From assembly GCA_963169045.1 (NCBI GenBank), contig CAUJDF010000103.1, forward strand, positions 62,001 through 126,000: a DNA stretch of 64,000 bases, written 5' to 3'. Source of the DNA: Myxococcota bacterium. Lineage in GTDB: Bacteria; Myxococcota_A; Bradymonadia; UBA7976; UBA1532. Positions 20,119 to 29,319 of this stretch are shown piece by piece. A program made the position numbers and the translations under genes. Numbering within the stretch: position 1 is the stretch's first letter; each line of letters starts with the position of its first letter. The notes under the pieces were generated by a model. That model was not told the origin of the DNA and searched no databases. It saw only the letters and a list, made by a program, of their open reading frames with translations.

Positions 20119-21221
20119 AGAGCGTCGAGACGAAGTACATGGAGGCGCGCGAGGGGCTCCTTCGCTCGCTCCACAACATGGACCGGCGCACCTTCTTCAA
20201 GGTGTCGGCCGCCGCCGCCGGCGCGGCGCTCGCGAAGGGATTGCTGCCGCCGCACACCTTCCAGCTCGTCCGGGTGGCGCAGGCCGCGCCCGCGAGGGCA
20301 CCGTTCTCGTTCGCCTACATCAGCGACTCGCACCTGTACGAGAAGAAGGTCAACGAGCGCTTCATCCGCGCCATCCTGCGCGCCATCGACGACGTGAACG
20401 CCCTCGATCCGCAGCCGGACTTCGTGCTGTTCGGCGGGGACCTCGCCCAGCTCGGCCAGGCCGCCGAGCTCGAGCTCGGCGCGCAGCTCCTGAAGGAGGT
20501 GAAGGCGCCGGTCAGGATGATGGTGGGCGAGCACGACTGGTTCCTGGACATGGGCGAGAAGTGGCGGGCGCTCTTCGGTCCCGACTTCTACTCGTTCGAC
20601 CACAAGGGCGTGCACTTCGTCGTCGTCAACTCCATCAACGAGAAGGACTTCTGGACCGCCCGCAAGATGACGCCGATGGAGCGCATGAACACGGTCGCGG
20701 GCCTCGACAACCCCATCCAGTCGCGCTTCGAGGTCGGAGAGGCGGGCCGCGCGTGGCTGAAGGCGGACCTCGCGAAGGTGTCCCACGACACGCCGCTCGT
20801 CGTCTTCTCCCACTCGCCGCTCTACAAGTACTACGAAAACTGGAACTTCTGGACGGCGGACGCCGATGAGGTGCAGGCGCTCCTCAAGCCGTTCGACCAC
20901 GTCACGGTCATCCACGGGCATACCCATCAGCTGCTCACCCATCGCATCGACAACATCCACTTCCATGGCATGTTGTCGACGGCCTGGCCCTGGCCGTACG
21001 CGCCCGAGGGCCTGCCGCCGCTGACGGTGCAGATGAACCGCGCCGATCCCTTCAGCCAGCACGACGGCTGCGGCGACGGTCGGGTCGTCGTCCATCCCGA
21101 GGGGGTGGTCGACAAGATCTACTCCCTCTGGGAGCGCAATCCGGTGACCGTGAAGCACACCTATCTGGCATCCGGCGGTCAGAAGGACCGCCCGGCGGCC
21201 ACCACGTTGCCGACGTACTGA
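20115..21221 (+). CDS. Tat-exported calcineurin-like metallophosphoesterase
   Basis: The 368-aa protein overlaps the preceding stop by ATGA (20115-20118). After a 22-residue leader comes a twin-arginine motif DRRTFFK and a hydrophobic run ending in AQAAPA, so a cofactor-loaded enzyme is probably exported by Tat. The calcineurin-like metal site is visible as SDSH (near 74), GGDLAQL, GEHDWF (Glu-His-Asp where Asn-His-Asp/Glu is usual), FSHSPL and GHTHQ. The substrate is unknown. Co-occurrence with a di-haem peroxidase and a cytochrome suggests an extracytoplasmic redox-linked pathway rather than cyclic nucleotide turnover. The GEHD variant is worth noting because the Asn normally positions phosphate. 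Confidence 0.9.
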
Positions 21222-21235
21222 AGGAGGAGGACGCC

Positions 21236-21973
21236 GTGACGCGAGCAATGTGGCACGCCATCCGATGGACGGCGCCGGGCGCGGTGGTCCTCGCCCTGGC
21301 GACGGACGTGGCCTCGCAGACGCACGAGCTGCCCGCGCCGCAGCAGGGCGGGGTCGTCGTCGGCCTGTGCGACGGCGAGACCGCCCTCGAGGTGCCCGGG
21401 GTGACCGCCGAACAGATGACCGGCGAGCAGGCGAAGCGGGTGGCCGACCGGCTGATGGCCGAGTGGCGCCGCAAGAACCCGGACGCGAACTGGCAGGACG
21501 CGGTGGCGCAGGGCCGCCCGCCGAACGTCCCGCAGGACACGGGGGCGCCCGGCGCGGTGCAGGCGCCGAAGGTGGTGGAGGGCGAGGCGGGGGCGCCCGT
21601 CGTGCGTCCGCCCGTCCAGCAGGGCACCTACTCGAACTACACGAAGCGCGACGAGCTCATCTGGGCCGAAGAGACGAAGAAGTTCGTGGTCGAGGGCGAC
21701 GCCGTCTTCCACGACGCGAAGAAGCTCGGCAGCACCATCGCCATGAGCTGCGACATGTGCCACCCGAACGCGGCGAACACCCACCCGGAGACCTACCCGA
21801 AGTACCAGGTGCAGCTACAGCGCGTGGCGCTGCTGCGCGACATGGTCAACTGGTGCCTCGAGAACCCGCTCAAGGCGCCGGCGATGGCCGACGACGATCC
21901 GCGCCTGCGCGCCATCGAGGCCTACATCATGGCCCAGCGCAAGGGCGTCCCCATGGAGTACGGCAAACACTGA
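21236..21973 (+). CDS. Exported monoheme c-type cytochrome
   Basis: The 245-aa protein starts at GTG 21236 behind AAGGAGGAGG. It has a signal sequence (residues about 10-27) and a Pro/Gln-rich middle. One haem site CDMCH (172) is followed by NAANTHPETYPKYQ and NWCLENPLKAPAM...LRAIEAYIMAQRKG. That C-terminal pattern is reminiscent of SoxA-type and similar class I cytochromes. It is the third gene of the peroxidase-phosphoesterase operon, 14 bp after the second, and is the likely electron carrier for the peroxidase. No sox genes are present. Confidence 0.88.
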   Translation: MTRAMWHAIRWTAPGAVVLALATDVASQTHELPAPQQGGVVVGLCDGETALEVPGVTAEQMTGEQAKRVADRLMAEWRRKNPDANWQDAVAQGRPPNVPQDTGAPGAVQAPKVVEGEAGAPVVRPPVQQGTYSNYTKRDELIWAEETKKFVVEGDAVFHDAKKLGSTIAMSCDMCHPNAANTHPETYPKYQVQLQRVALLRDMVNWCLENPLKAPAMADDDPRLRAIEAYIMAQRKGVPMEYGKH

Positions 21974-21998
21974 CGCCGCCGCCGGAGCCTGCTACAAC
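21970..21998 (+). promoter_or_regulatory. Candidate leaderless promoter of the 22006 gene
   Basis: CTGACG (21970-21975), 17 bp, TACAAC (21993-21998), then exactly 7 nt to the ATG at 22006. No Shine-Dalgarno sequence precedes the start, so transcription probably begins at or next to the ATG. The same geometry occurs before 43396, 50447 and 60397. Confidence 0.4.
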
Positions 21999-22005
21999 CG
22001 CAGGC

Positions 22006-25000
22006 ATGGCGAGGCGCGCGCGCGGGGGACTGCCCGACGTCGAGGACGTCCTCGACGGGCGGGTGACGGCCGACTGGCCGACCCTGGTCCACCTGATCCA
22101 CTCCGTGAACCCGACGGCGCGCGGCCTGCCCGCCGAGGTGGAGCGCGCGCGCTACGCCCTGAAGGCGCGGCTGCAGAGCCTGCTCGTGCGGCGCTTCTCC
22201 GATCGCATGGAGGCCGTGCGCGATCCACTGTCGGCGGGCGCGGTCTCGCTGCGCGTGCGCGGCGGTCCCGACGCCGGTCACACCAAGGTCGAGGAGCTCG
22301 AGGCCGACGCGCGGTCCTGGGTGGTGCTGCAGCTCGACCTGGCCGAGGCGCCGGCGCCCGCGCCCGTCGCGGCGCCCGTCGTCGAGGTCGCGCCGTTGTC
22401 GATGCTCGCCCGCGGCCAGCAGGCGCTCGCGGCCTACGACTTCGACGAGGCGCGGCGCTGCTTCGCGCTGGCGCTGGGCCAGGGCGACGCGGAGGCCGGG
22501 CGCGCCCTCGTGGAGCTGCTCGTCGACCACCTCGCCGACGACTCTGCCGCGCTGGCGCTGACGCTGCCGGCGGCGGCGCGCGAGCACCCCGAGGTGCGGC
22601 TGCTGCTCGGCCTGGCGGCGGCCCGCACCGGGCAGCGGGGACGAGCGGCGTCGTTGCTCGATGGGGTCGTCGATCCGCGCGCCGCCGACGGCTGGGTCCT
22701 GCTGTGCCGCGCGGCGATCGCCGCGGAGGCCCTCGACGAGGCCCGCCAGGCGGCCGCGGCGGCCCGCAGGCTCCAGCCCGCTTCGACCCACGTGCGCGCG
22801 CTCGACGAGGCGCTCGCGGCGGCGCAGGCCGGCCGGCGGGCCCCCGACGAGGCGCAGCTCCAGGGCATGCTCGACGCGCGCGCGCCGCTCGAGGCGATCG
22901 AAGCCGCGGCGGAGCGGATCCGGGCGCAGTGGCCCGACAGCGAGGTGGCCGGCCGCGCCCTGCGCGCGGCGGCGGCGCGGCGGCGGTTGATGGCGGCGGA
23001 CGAGGCGCGGTCGCGCGCCGAGGAGGCCTTCGCCCAGGGCGCGTGGAGCCGCGCGGCGACGCTGTACGCCGAAGCCGAGGCGCTGGGCGCCGACGTGGGC
23101 GCGCGCCGCCGGGATGCAGAGGCGCGAGCCCGCGCGGCGCGGGGCTCCGAGCAGGTCCAGCGCGTGCTCTCGGCGCTCGGCGCCCGGGTCGACGAGGCGG
23201 CGCTGCTGGCGTGGCTCGAGCTCGACGCCGAGGCGCGCGACGTCGTGGCCGCGCTCCTCCGCGGCGCCGCGCCGCCGCACTTCGCGTGGCTCGCCGACGC
23301 GCCGGCTTCCGGCCAGCGCGCCAAGGAGGCCGTACGCGCCGCGCTGGCGATGGGTCAGGTGCGCGTCGACGAGGCGCCCGAACGCGTCGTCGCCCTGCTC
23401 GAGCCGCACATGCGCACCCTGCCCGCCGCCGCGGCCGCCGTCGCCACCGCGCGCGCCCGCGTCGACGCCGCCCGCCGGGCCGAGGCGGTCGCCTTCGTCG
23501 CCGTCGCCGAGCGGGCCGCGGCCTTCGCGGAGCTCGACGACGCCGACGAGGCCGCCGCGCGCCTTCGGGCCTTCGCCGGCGACGACGCGCGCCGCCGCCG
23601 CGCCTTCGCCGCCATCGTCGGCGAGCGGCCCGCGCCGCGCCCCGAGGCGGCGCCCGCCGGTCTCGGCGACGCCGCCGCCCGCTGGGAAGGCGCGACGGCC
23701 ATGGCGCGCCGCGCGCGGGCGCTCGAGGACGTGGCGCTGCGCATCGAGCGCCAGGAGGTCCTGCACGCCTCGTGGCTCGACGGCGAGCAGCGCCGCCGGC
23801 TCGCCGCCGTATGCGCCACCCTGCGCGGCGCCGTGGAGTACGCCGAGCTGCGCCGCTGGCTGCACCTGCACCACCTGCGGCGAAATCCAGAGTTGTTCCG
23901 TGCTCTTGCGGCGCAACTCGGCGAGCGCCCCGACGAGCCGGCGCGCGCGCGCTCGGCGCGGTGGCTCGAGGCGCGACAGCAGGTGACGCGCGGCCTCGAG
24001 CTGACGCCCCACGCGCACCGCCTCGACTGGCTCGAGGTCGACCGCGACGTGGAGGGCGAGCTCGGGACCTGGTTCCGCGCGCTGGTGCTCGATGGCGACG
24101 AGGCGGCGGCGCTGCGCTACGACGACGCCGCCGCCGAGATCGCCGCCGGCGAGGCGGCGGGGTGGCTCAACGCGGGGGGCGACGTGGCCCTCGTGCCCGT
24201 GAGCCACGGCGAGTGGCTGTTCCTGCGCTGGGTCGAGGTCGCCACCGGCCGCGTCCGCCGCGCCGTCTCGCTGCGCCTGCGCGGCGGCGCGGTATGCGCC
24301 ACGCTCGTCGAGCCCGAGCGCGTCGCGCTCATGACCGAGTACGGCGACATCGTGCACCTCGCCCCCAAGGGGGACCTGGTCGTCGCCTGGCATCCGCACG
24401 CGCTCCACGACACGCGCCCCGTCGACGACGGCCTGCTCCTGCCGGGCGGGCGCCACGCGTGGTTCGCGCGCGCGCGGCGCGGCGAGGCCCGCGGGGCGCT
24501 GTACGTGGTCGAGACGGGCCGCAAGCGCGTCGCGGCGACGCACGACGCCGGCGTGATGGCCTTTCTGCCCGACGACGGCGAGGGCCGGGTCGCCCGCGTC
24601 GCCGCCGATCGAGGCATCGCGCTCCATGCGCCGAGCGGCCGCCCGCTCGGGCCGGCCGCCGGCGCGCGGGAGCTCGCCGCGCTCGGCGACGTGCGGAACA
24701 TCGCCGCCTCGCCCGACGGCCGCGGCTTCGTGCTCCTCGTGCGGGTCGACGACGGCATCGCCGCCTTCGGCCTGGACGAGGCGGGGCGCGGCGTGCCGGG
24801 ACCCGCCCTCCGCGGCGCCAGCCCGCAGCGCACCCACGCGGTGGCGACGTCGCGCGCCCACGGCTGCACGTTCACCGTCCACCGCCCGATGTTCGGCCAA
24901 TATGCCGAGATCACTGCGCTCCTGCCCGAAGCGGGCGAGCTGCGCGCGGCGTGGTCGCAGCGGGTCGACGAGCGCACGGCGCTGCTGACCGACGCCCACG

Positions 25001-25464
25001 GCCGGCACGTGGCGGCGCTCTGCTTCGAGGCGCGCGGGGCGGCCATCGCGGCGCTGCGCCCCGACGAGCGGCCGGCGCTGCGCGCGATCATCGGCGAGGT
25101 GCCGTGGGAGGCGGCGCTGGCGGCCGACGCGGCGGCGCGCTGGCGAGCGCTCGAGCGCGCCGAGCTCGCCCGCGCGCGCGGCGACTGGTCCGCCGTCGTG
25201 GGCTCGCTCGACGCGCCCGCCCCGTGGCGCCACCCGCGCGACCAGGAGCTCGGGCGCCTCGCCGAGGCCTGGCTCGAGCGCGGCCCGGGGACCGACGCCG
25301 ACCGCTTCCGCGCGCGCCTCGCCCTCGCCGCGCTCGTGCGCCTCGCCGACGCGCCGCGCGGCGACATCCCGCCGGCGCCGCCCATCCCCGCGAACCTCGC
25401 GTGGAGCGACGCCCGCGTCGCCGCCGTCGTCGAGCGCGCCCGCGCCTGGCTCGACGCGGAGTGA
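22006..25464 (+). CDS. Large cytoplasmic helical-repeat and propeller-like protein, function unknown
   Basis: The 1152-aa protein has no signal peptide. Residues 1-110 form a small conserved-looking head (VEDVLDGRVTADWPTLVHLI). Residues about 130-620 are Ala/Arg/Glu-rich helix pairs typical of TPR-like repeats (RGQQALAAYDFDEARRCFAL). Residues about 650-1050 are strand-rich with recurring VALVPVSHGEWLFL, GLLLPGGRHAWFARAR and NIAASPDGRGFVLLV segments that look like blades of a beta-propeller. A scaffolding role is the usual meaning of such a build, but nothing specifies a partner. The cytochrome operon ends 32 bp upstream, and the start has its own promoter-like sequence. Confidence 0.75.
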   Translation: MARRARGGLPDVEDVLDGRVTADWPTLVHLIHSVNPTARGLPAEVERARYALKARLQSLLVRRFSDRMEAVRDPLSAGAVSLRVRGGPDAGHTKVEELEADARSWVVLQLDLAEAPAPAPVAAPVVEVAPLSMLARGQQALAAYDFDEARRCFALALGQGDAEAGRALVELLVDHLADDSAALALTLPAAAREHPEVRLLLGLAAARTGQRGRAASLLDGVVDPRAADGWVLLCRAAIAAEALDEARQAAAAARRLQPASTHVRALDEALAAAQAGRRAPDEAQLQGMLDARAPLEAIEAAAERIRAQWPDSEVAGRALRAAAARRRLMAADEARSRAEEAFAQGAWSRAATLYAEAEALGADVGARRRDAEARARAARGSEQVQRVLSALGARVDEAALLAWLELDAEARDVVAALLRGAAPPHFAWLADAPASGQRAKEAVRAALAMGQVRVDEAPERVVALLEPHMRTLPAAAAAVATARARVDAARRAEAVAFVAVAERAAAFAELDDADEAAARLRAFAGDDARRRRAFAAIVGERPAPRPEAAPAGLGDAAARWEGATAMARRARALEDVALRIERQEVLHASWLDGEQRRRLAAVCATLRGAVEYAELRRWLHLHHLRRNPELFRALAAQLGERPDEPARARSARWLEARQQVTRGLELTPHAHRLDWLEVDRDVEGELGTWFRALVLDGDEAAALRYDDAAAEIAAGEAAGWLNAGGDVALVPVSHGEWLFLRWVEVATGRVRRAVSLRLRGGAVCATLVEPERVALMTEYGDIVHLAPKGDLVVAWHPHALHDTRPVDDGLLLPGGRHAWFARARRGEARGALYVVETGRKRVAATHDAGVMAFLPDDGEGRVARVAADRGIALHAPSGRPLGPAAGARELAALGDVRNIAASPDGRGFVLLVRVDDGIAAFGLDEAGRGVPGPALRGASPQRTHAVATSRAHGCTFTVHRPMFGQYAEITALLPEAGELRAAWSQRVDERTALLTDAHGRHVAALCFEARGAAIAALRPDERPALRAIIGEVPWEAALAADAAARWRALERAELARARGDWSAVVGSLDAPAPWRHPRDQELGRLAEAWLERGPGTDADRFRARLALAALVRLADAPRGDIPPAPPIPANLAWSDARVAAVVERARAWLDAE

Positions 25465-25480
25465 CGACGGGTCGTATAGG
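25451..25480 (+). promoter_or_regulatory. Candidate promoter of map
   Basis: TCGACG (25451-25456), 18 bp, TATAGG (25475-25480), lying partly in the end of the preceding gene. A transcript starting about 25487 would keep the GGAG ribosome binding site before the ATG at 25514. This is a visual match only. Confidence 0.3.
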
Positions 25481-25513
25481 ATGGGCCGCGAAAATGGCGG
25501 AGAGGAGCCGGAG

Positions 25514-26257
25514 ATGACGATCGAGACGGACGCCGACGTCGAGGGCCTCAAGCGCATCGGGCGCATCGTGGCGAGCGTGTTGCGCGACATGCAGGCGCAG
25601 TGCGAGCCGGGCATGACCACCCGGGAGCTCGATCAGATCGGCGAGCGGCTGCTGGATCGGCACGGCGCGCGCTCGGCGCCGCGCGCGACTTACGGCTTCC
25701 CTGGCGCGACGTGCATCAGCGTCAACGAAGAGGCGGCCCACGGCGTGCCCGGCGACCGCGTCATCCAGGCCGGCGACGTGGTCAACGTCGACGTGTCGGC
25801 GGAGCTCGACGGCTACTGGGCCGACACCGGCGGCTCGTTCGTGGTGCCGCCGAGCACGCCCGCCCTCGACGGCCTGTGCGCAGCGACGAAGACCGCCCTG
25901 CGCGAGGCGCTCGAGGAGGCCTCCGCCGGGCGTCCCCTGAACCGCATCGGCCATGCCATCGAGCGCGTCGCGAAGCGCGCTCGCCTGCGCGTCGTGCGCA
26001 ACCTGGGCAGCCACGGCGTCGGCCGCAAGCTGCACGAGGAGCCGACCTTCATCCCCGGGTATTACGAGCCGCGCGACCGGCGCGTGCTGCGCGAGGGCAT
26101 GGTCATCACGATCGAGCCGTTCCTGTCGACACGCGCGACGAACGTGCACGAGGCCGGCGACGGCTGGACGCTGAAGGGACCGAAGGGCAGCCGCACGGCG
26201 CAGTACGAGCACACGCTCATCGTCACGCGCGGCCGCCCCATCGTCGTCACGGTGTGA
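25514..26257 (+). CDS. map: Methionine aminopeptidase, type I
   Basis: The 247-aa enzyme removes the initiator methionine from new proteins in the cytoplasm. ATG 25514 follows GGAGCCGGAG. The two-metal site ligands of the pita-bread fold are all recognisable: the Asp of NVDVS, the Asp of WADTGGSF, the His of SHGVG, the Glu of TIEPFL and the Glu of QYEHTL, with the substrate His in EEAAHGV. The usual GHG before the third ligand is SHG here. There is no N-terminal extension, as in type Ia enzymes. Its last 11 bp overlap the end of the convergent lipoprotein gene. Confidence 0.95.
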   Translation: MTIETDADVEGLKRIGRIVASVLRDMQAQCEPGMTTRELDQIGERLLDRHGARSAPRATYGFPGATCISVNEEAAHGVPGDRVIQAGDVVNVDVSAELDGYWADTGGSFVVPPSTPALDGLCAATKTALREALEEASAGRPLNRIGHAIERVAKRARLRVVRNLGSHGVGRKLHEEPTFIPGYYEPRDRRVLREGMVITIEPFLSTRATNVHEAGDGWTLKGPKGSRTAQYEHTLIVTRGRPIVVTV

Positions 26258-28193
26258 GGTCGATCGAGAGGAACATCAGGTCGGCGTCGGGCGGCGAGCC
26301 GTCGTGCTTGTCCGCCGCCGGCTGGAACGGCACGCCGGACGCGTCGGTCCAGCTCGCCGCGGGATCGGTGCCCTCACCGACGTCCTTGCTGAACCCGGTC
26401 TCGTTCACCGCGTCGCCCACCTGGGCGATCGTCGCCTGCGCCGCGTCGACGGCGAGCCCCTGGAAGTCGGTGACCTCGCCGAGCCCGTCGTACCAGTAGC
26501 CGCTGTAGCGCACGCCGTTCATCGTCCCCGTGTAGACCTGGACGCCGAGGATGAGCTTGTCGCCGGCGAGCGCGACGCCCTTGATCCGGTGCTCGGCGAG
26601 GTCGGTGTTGCCCTTGCCGGTGTAGTAGTGGGCCGAGAAGCGCTCGGCGCCGTCGGCGGCGTTCAGGACGACCAGGTTGCCGTCCCCGGCCTGCGTGTCG
26701 AAGCCGTCCTGTAGCGTGCGGCCGCCGACGAAGACGCGGTCGCCGGACACGCGGATCGTGTGCGCGTTGTGCGCGTCGCCGCTCGGCCCCGCGTACCCCT
26801 TCGCCCAGCGCAGCGCGCCGGACGGGTCGAAGCTGCCGAAGCCGAAGATGGTGTTCGCGCCGCGCACGTCGAGCACGGTGTAGACGTTGCCCTGGGCGTC
26901 GACGTCGAGGTCGTTGACGCCGCCGCCGGGTCCGAGGCCGATGCGCCGCGCCCACTCCACGGCGGGGTTCGCGCCGTCGGCGCCGGTGATCTTCATCAGC
27001 AGGCCGGCGTTGCCCGCCGTCTGGCCGCCGATGTAGAGCACGCCGCCGCCGGCGTACTTCACGGTGTAGCCGCGGTCGTTGCTGCCCGCGGCGATCTCGA
27101 TCTTGCGCGCGAAGATCGGCGCGCCGTCGGCCTTGCTCTGGGCGAGCAGCAGCACCTGGGCGTCGCCCTCGGTCGTGCCGACGACGAAGACGCGGTCGTC
27201 GGCCGTGGCATCGATGGCGTACGGCGTCGAGCTGTGGCGCGCGATGGAGATGCCGTCGGCCGAGCTCCAGAGCTTCGACCAGGCCAACGCGCCGTCGGCG
27301 GCGCCGACGCGGGCCGTCCACACGTAGAAGGTGTTGTTGCTCGAGGCGGACGCGAACGCGCCGGTCACGTACAGCCCGCCCTCGCCCCCGAGCGCGATCG
27401 CGCGCGCGGCGCCGCCCGTCTCGCTGTTCTGGCCCGGGTCGATCTGCCGGTCGCTGAAGGGGCCGTCGAAGCGGCGCGCCCACACGCGCTCGCCGCTCGC
27501 GTCGAGGTGGCCGACGAGGATGGCATCGTTCGCCGTCTCGTGGTTGGCGCTGAACCACGACTTGCCGCTGGCATCGGCGATGAGCGCGCCGAACTGCTCG
27601 TCCTCGCCGGGCTGCCCCATCAGGCGCTCGAACCCCGGCGTGCCATGCGAGAAGAACGTGGCATCGGGCGATCCCTGCCCCTCGAGCGCGAAGGCGTATG
27701 TCTCACCGCCGTTGTAGCGGATGGTGACCTGCGCCTTGCGCGGCGTGCCTTCCACCGGCATGAAACGCGGGTAGAAGTCGAGCCTGCCGCCCGGCGCCAG
27801 CTCCACGCCGGCCGCATCGAGCGGCGTGGGCTGGATGTCGGTCGTCTCGAGCCGCCACTCCTCGGGCCGTGCGTTGCCCTCGCCCTCGACCGTCACGGCG
27901 TCGAGCGTCACCGGCGCGGCGCTGTCGTTGCGGATGGTCATGATCTCGCCGGGATGCTCGCTGAAGAGCGGGATGGTGTTGCCCGGCGCGTTGATCGGCG
28001 TGAAGTACGAGCCCTGGTCGGGGATGGTCGTTCCCGCCTGGTGGACGCTGATCGGATGGTCCTGCGGGCCGCCGCCGGGCCCGCCCCCGGGCCCGCCCAC
28101 GCCGCCGTCGGCTCCGCCGCCGCTGCTGCCGCACGCGGCGAGGAGCGCGGCCGCGCCCCACACCGATCCGCGGCGGATCTGTTCCGTTGCCAT
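26247..28193 (-). CDS. Beta-propeller-like lipoprotein
   Basis: The 648-aa product starts at ATG 28193 behind GGAGGGGGA. Signal peptide and lipobox (LLAAC) are followed by a Gly-rich spacer, an Ig/ASPM-like segment (residues about 45-175, TIRNDSAAPVTLDAV), then four to six blades with SBBP/delta-60-like wording (DAILVGHLDASGERVWARRF, GLYVTGAFASASS, RVFVVGTTEGDAQ, NVYTVLDVRGAN). Such proteins are exported and of unknown ligand. The gene converges on map and both stops fall inside the 11-bp overlap, so 3' ends of the two mRNAs are complementary. Confidence 0.82.
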   Translation of the reverse strand: MATEQIRRGSVWGAAALLAACGSSGGGADGGVGGPGGGPGGGPQDHPISVHQAGTTIPDQGSYFTPINAPGNTIPLFSEHPGEIMTIRNDSAAPVTLDAVTVEGEGNARPEEWRLETTDIQPTPLDAAGVELAPGGRLDFYPRFMPVEGTPRKAQVTIRYNGGETYAFALEGQGSPDATFFSHGTPGFERLMGQPGEDEQFGALIADASGKSWFSANHETANDAILVGHLDASGERVWARRFDGPFSDRQIDPGQNSETGGAARAIALGGEGGLYVTGAFASASSNNTFYVWTARVGAADGALAWSKLWSSADGISIARHSSTPYAIDATADDRVFVVGTTEGDAQVLLLAQSKADGAPIFARKIEIAAGSNDRGYTVKYAGGGVLYIGGQTAGNAGLLMKITGADGANPAVEWARRIGLGPGGGVNDLDVDAQGNVYTVLDVRGANTIFGFGSFDPSGALRWAKGYAGPSGDAHNAHTIRVSGDRVFVGGRTLQDGFDTQAGDGNLVVLNAADGAERFSAHYYTGKGNTDLAEHRIKGVALAGDKLILGVQVYTGTMNGVRYSGYWYDGLGEVTDFQGLAVDAAQATIAQVGDAVNETGFSKDVGEGTDPAASWTDASGVPFQPAADKHDGSPPDADLMFLSIDLTP

Positions 28194-28407
28194 TTCCCCC
28201 TCCTCCCCTGCACTGTCTCGCGCAACCTGCGATCGCGGACTGTAACGGATTTCTTCGCGCGCGAAATGAGCCCGCGGCGGCGACGAGCGCCGCCTTCTCC
28301 GCGACGTCGCGCGAGACACCTTGCGCATCCTCCATTCACGCCGTTATTTTCCATTGCCGGCGGACGGCGAGCGCCGCGACCGTCGTGCAGACACCAGGGG
28401 GTCACCA
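28194..28407. promoter_or_regulatory. Divergent control region with inverted 10-bp motif
   Basis: The 214-bp gap separates divergent genes. TGTCTCGCGC at 28214-28223 recurs inverted at 28309-28318, and a palindrome TTCGCGCGCGAA sits at 28254-28265. A plus-strand promoter-like pair TTGCGC (28321-28326), 17 bp, TTATTT (28344-28349) lies 59 bp before the collagen-like gene. The longer form CACTGTCTCGCGC (28211-28223) is also found exactly at 39042-39054, just before the cyclase gene, which hints at a shared regulator. Confidence 0.35.
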
Positions 28408-29256
28408 ATGTCATTCCTTCTTTCGACGCGAGGCCTGCTCGTCGCCGGCTGCGCCCTGACGGGGCTGGCGACCGAGGCGGGCGCCCGGACGATCGAGGCC
28501 TGCGCCAATCCGGCCGGGCAGCTGCGCCAGGTGCGGGCCGGCGAGGCGTGCCGGCCGAACGAGACGCGCCTGACGTGGAACATCACCGGCCCGCAGGGAC
28601 CGCAAGGCATCCCCGGCCCGATGGGTCCCGAGGGTCCGCGCGGGCTGCCGGGCCTCAACGGAGAGCCCGGGCCGGCCGGGCCGCAGGGGCCGCAGGGACC
28701 GCAAGGCATTCCGGGTCTGGACGGGCCGCTCGGCGCCGACGGCCCGCCCGGACCCCAGGGGCCGCGGGGGCCGCAGGGCCCGCCCGGGCCGCAGGGCCCC
28801 GCAGGCCCGACCTCCCACGACTTCTACTTCGACAGCAGCCGCCCGCCCCTCTTGCTGCCGTCGACCGCCTCCTTCGAGCCCCAGCCCGTCTTCCGCTGGA
28901 CGCCGCCGCCGGGGCTCTACACCGTCACCGTGAAGTTCCGGGCGAACGACTCCGAACCCTTGGGCTCGCAGTCGACCCCGCCGACGACGGGCAATCTGCA
29001 GTGCTCCGTCACGACGAGTCCGGGCGGCTTCTCGGCGCCGGCCCCCCTCCTGGCCCTGAACAGCGGCAACCTCTACACGATCACGAGGGGCGTCCAGGTG
29101 GTCGAGGGCGGCGGCATCTACCTCAATTGCTACAACGGTCTTCGCAAGCAGGCGACGAACGAGCCCTATCCAGTCCGGATCGAACTGTCCTGGTTCGAAG
29201 CACGCCTCGATACGCCCCTGCCGGCGACCCCCCTCCTGGAGCCGGCGCCCTACTGA
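28408..29256 (+). CDS. Secreted collagen-like protein
   Basis: The 282-aa product starts at ATG 28408. A signal peptide ends near residue 26 (EAGARTIE). The mature head [18 protein letters not shown]...ETRLTWN is the motif that usually precedes bacterial collagen-like domains. It is followed by 25 uninterrupted Gly-X-Y triplets (residues 61-135, rich in GPQ and GPP) expected to form a trimeric triple helix. A C-terminal domain of about 145 residues ([18 protein letters not shown]) with two cysteines may be a trimerisation or adhesive head. An extracellular matrix or adhesion role is inferred from architecture. Confidence 0.88.
   Translation: MSFLLSTRGLLVAGCALTGLATEAGARTIEACANPAGQLRQVRAGEACRPNETRLTWNITGPQGPQGIPGPMGPEGPRGLPGLNGEPGPAGPQGPQGPQGIPGLDGPLGADGPPGPQGPRGPQGPPGPQGPAGPTSHDFYFDSSRPPLLLPSTASFEPQPVFRWTPPPGLYTVTVKFRANDSEPLGSQSTPPTTGNLQCSVTTSPGGFSAPAPLLALNSGNLYTITRGVQVVEGGGIYLNCYNGLRKQATNEPYPVRIELSWFEARLDTPLPATPLLEPAPY
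28588..28812 (+). repeat. Collagen-like Gly-X-Y coding tract, 25 triplets
   Basis: Seventy-five codons with Gly at every third position and no interruption, dominated by GPQ, GPP, GPR and GIP. GC-rich 9-bp periodicity is evident at DNA level. Confidence 0.9.
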
Positions 29257-29319
29257 TCGTCGCCGGGGCTTGACGCCCGCCGCCGGGGCGCGCGAGCGTG
29301 GGCCGCAGCGGAGGGAGCG

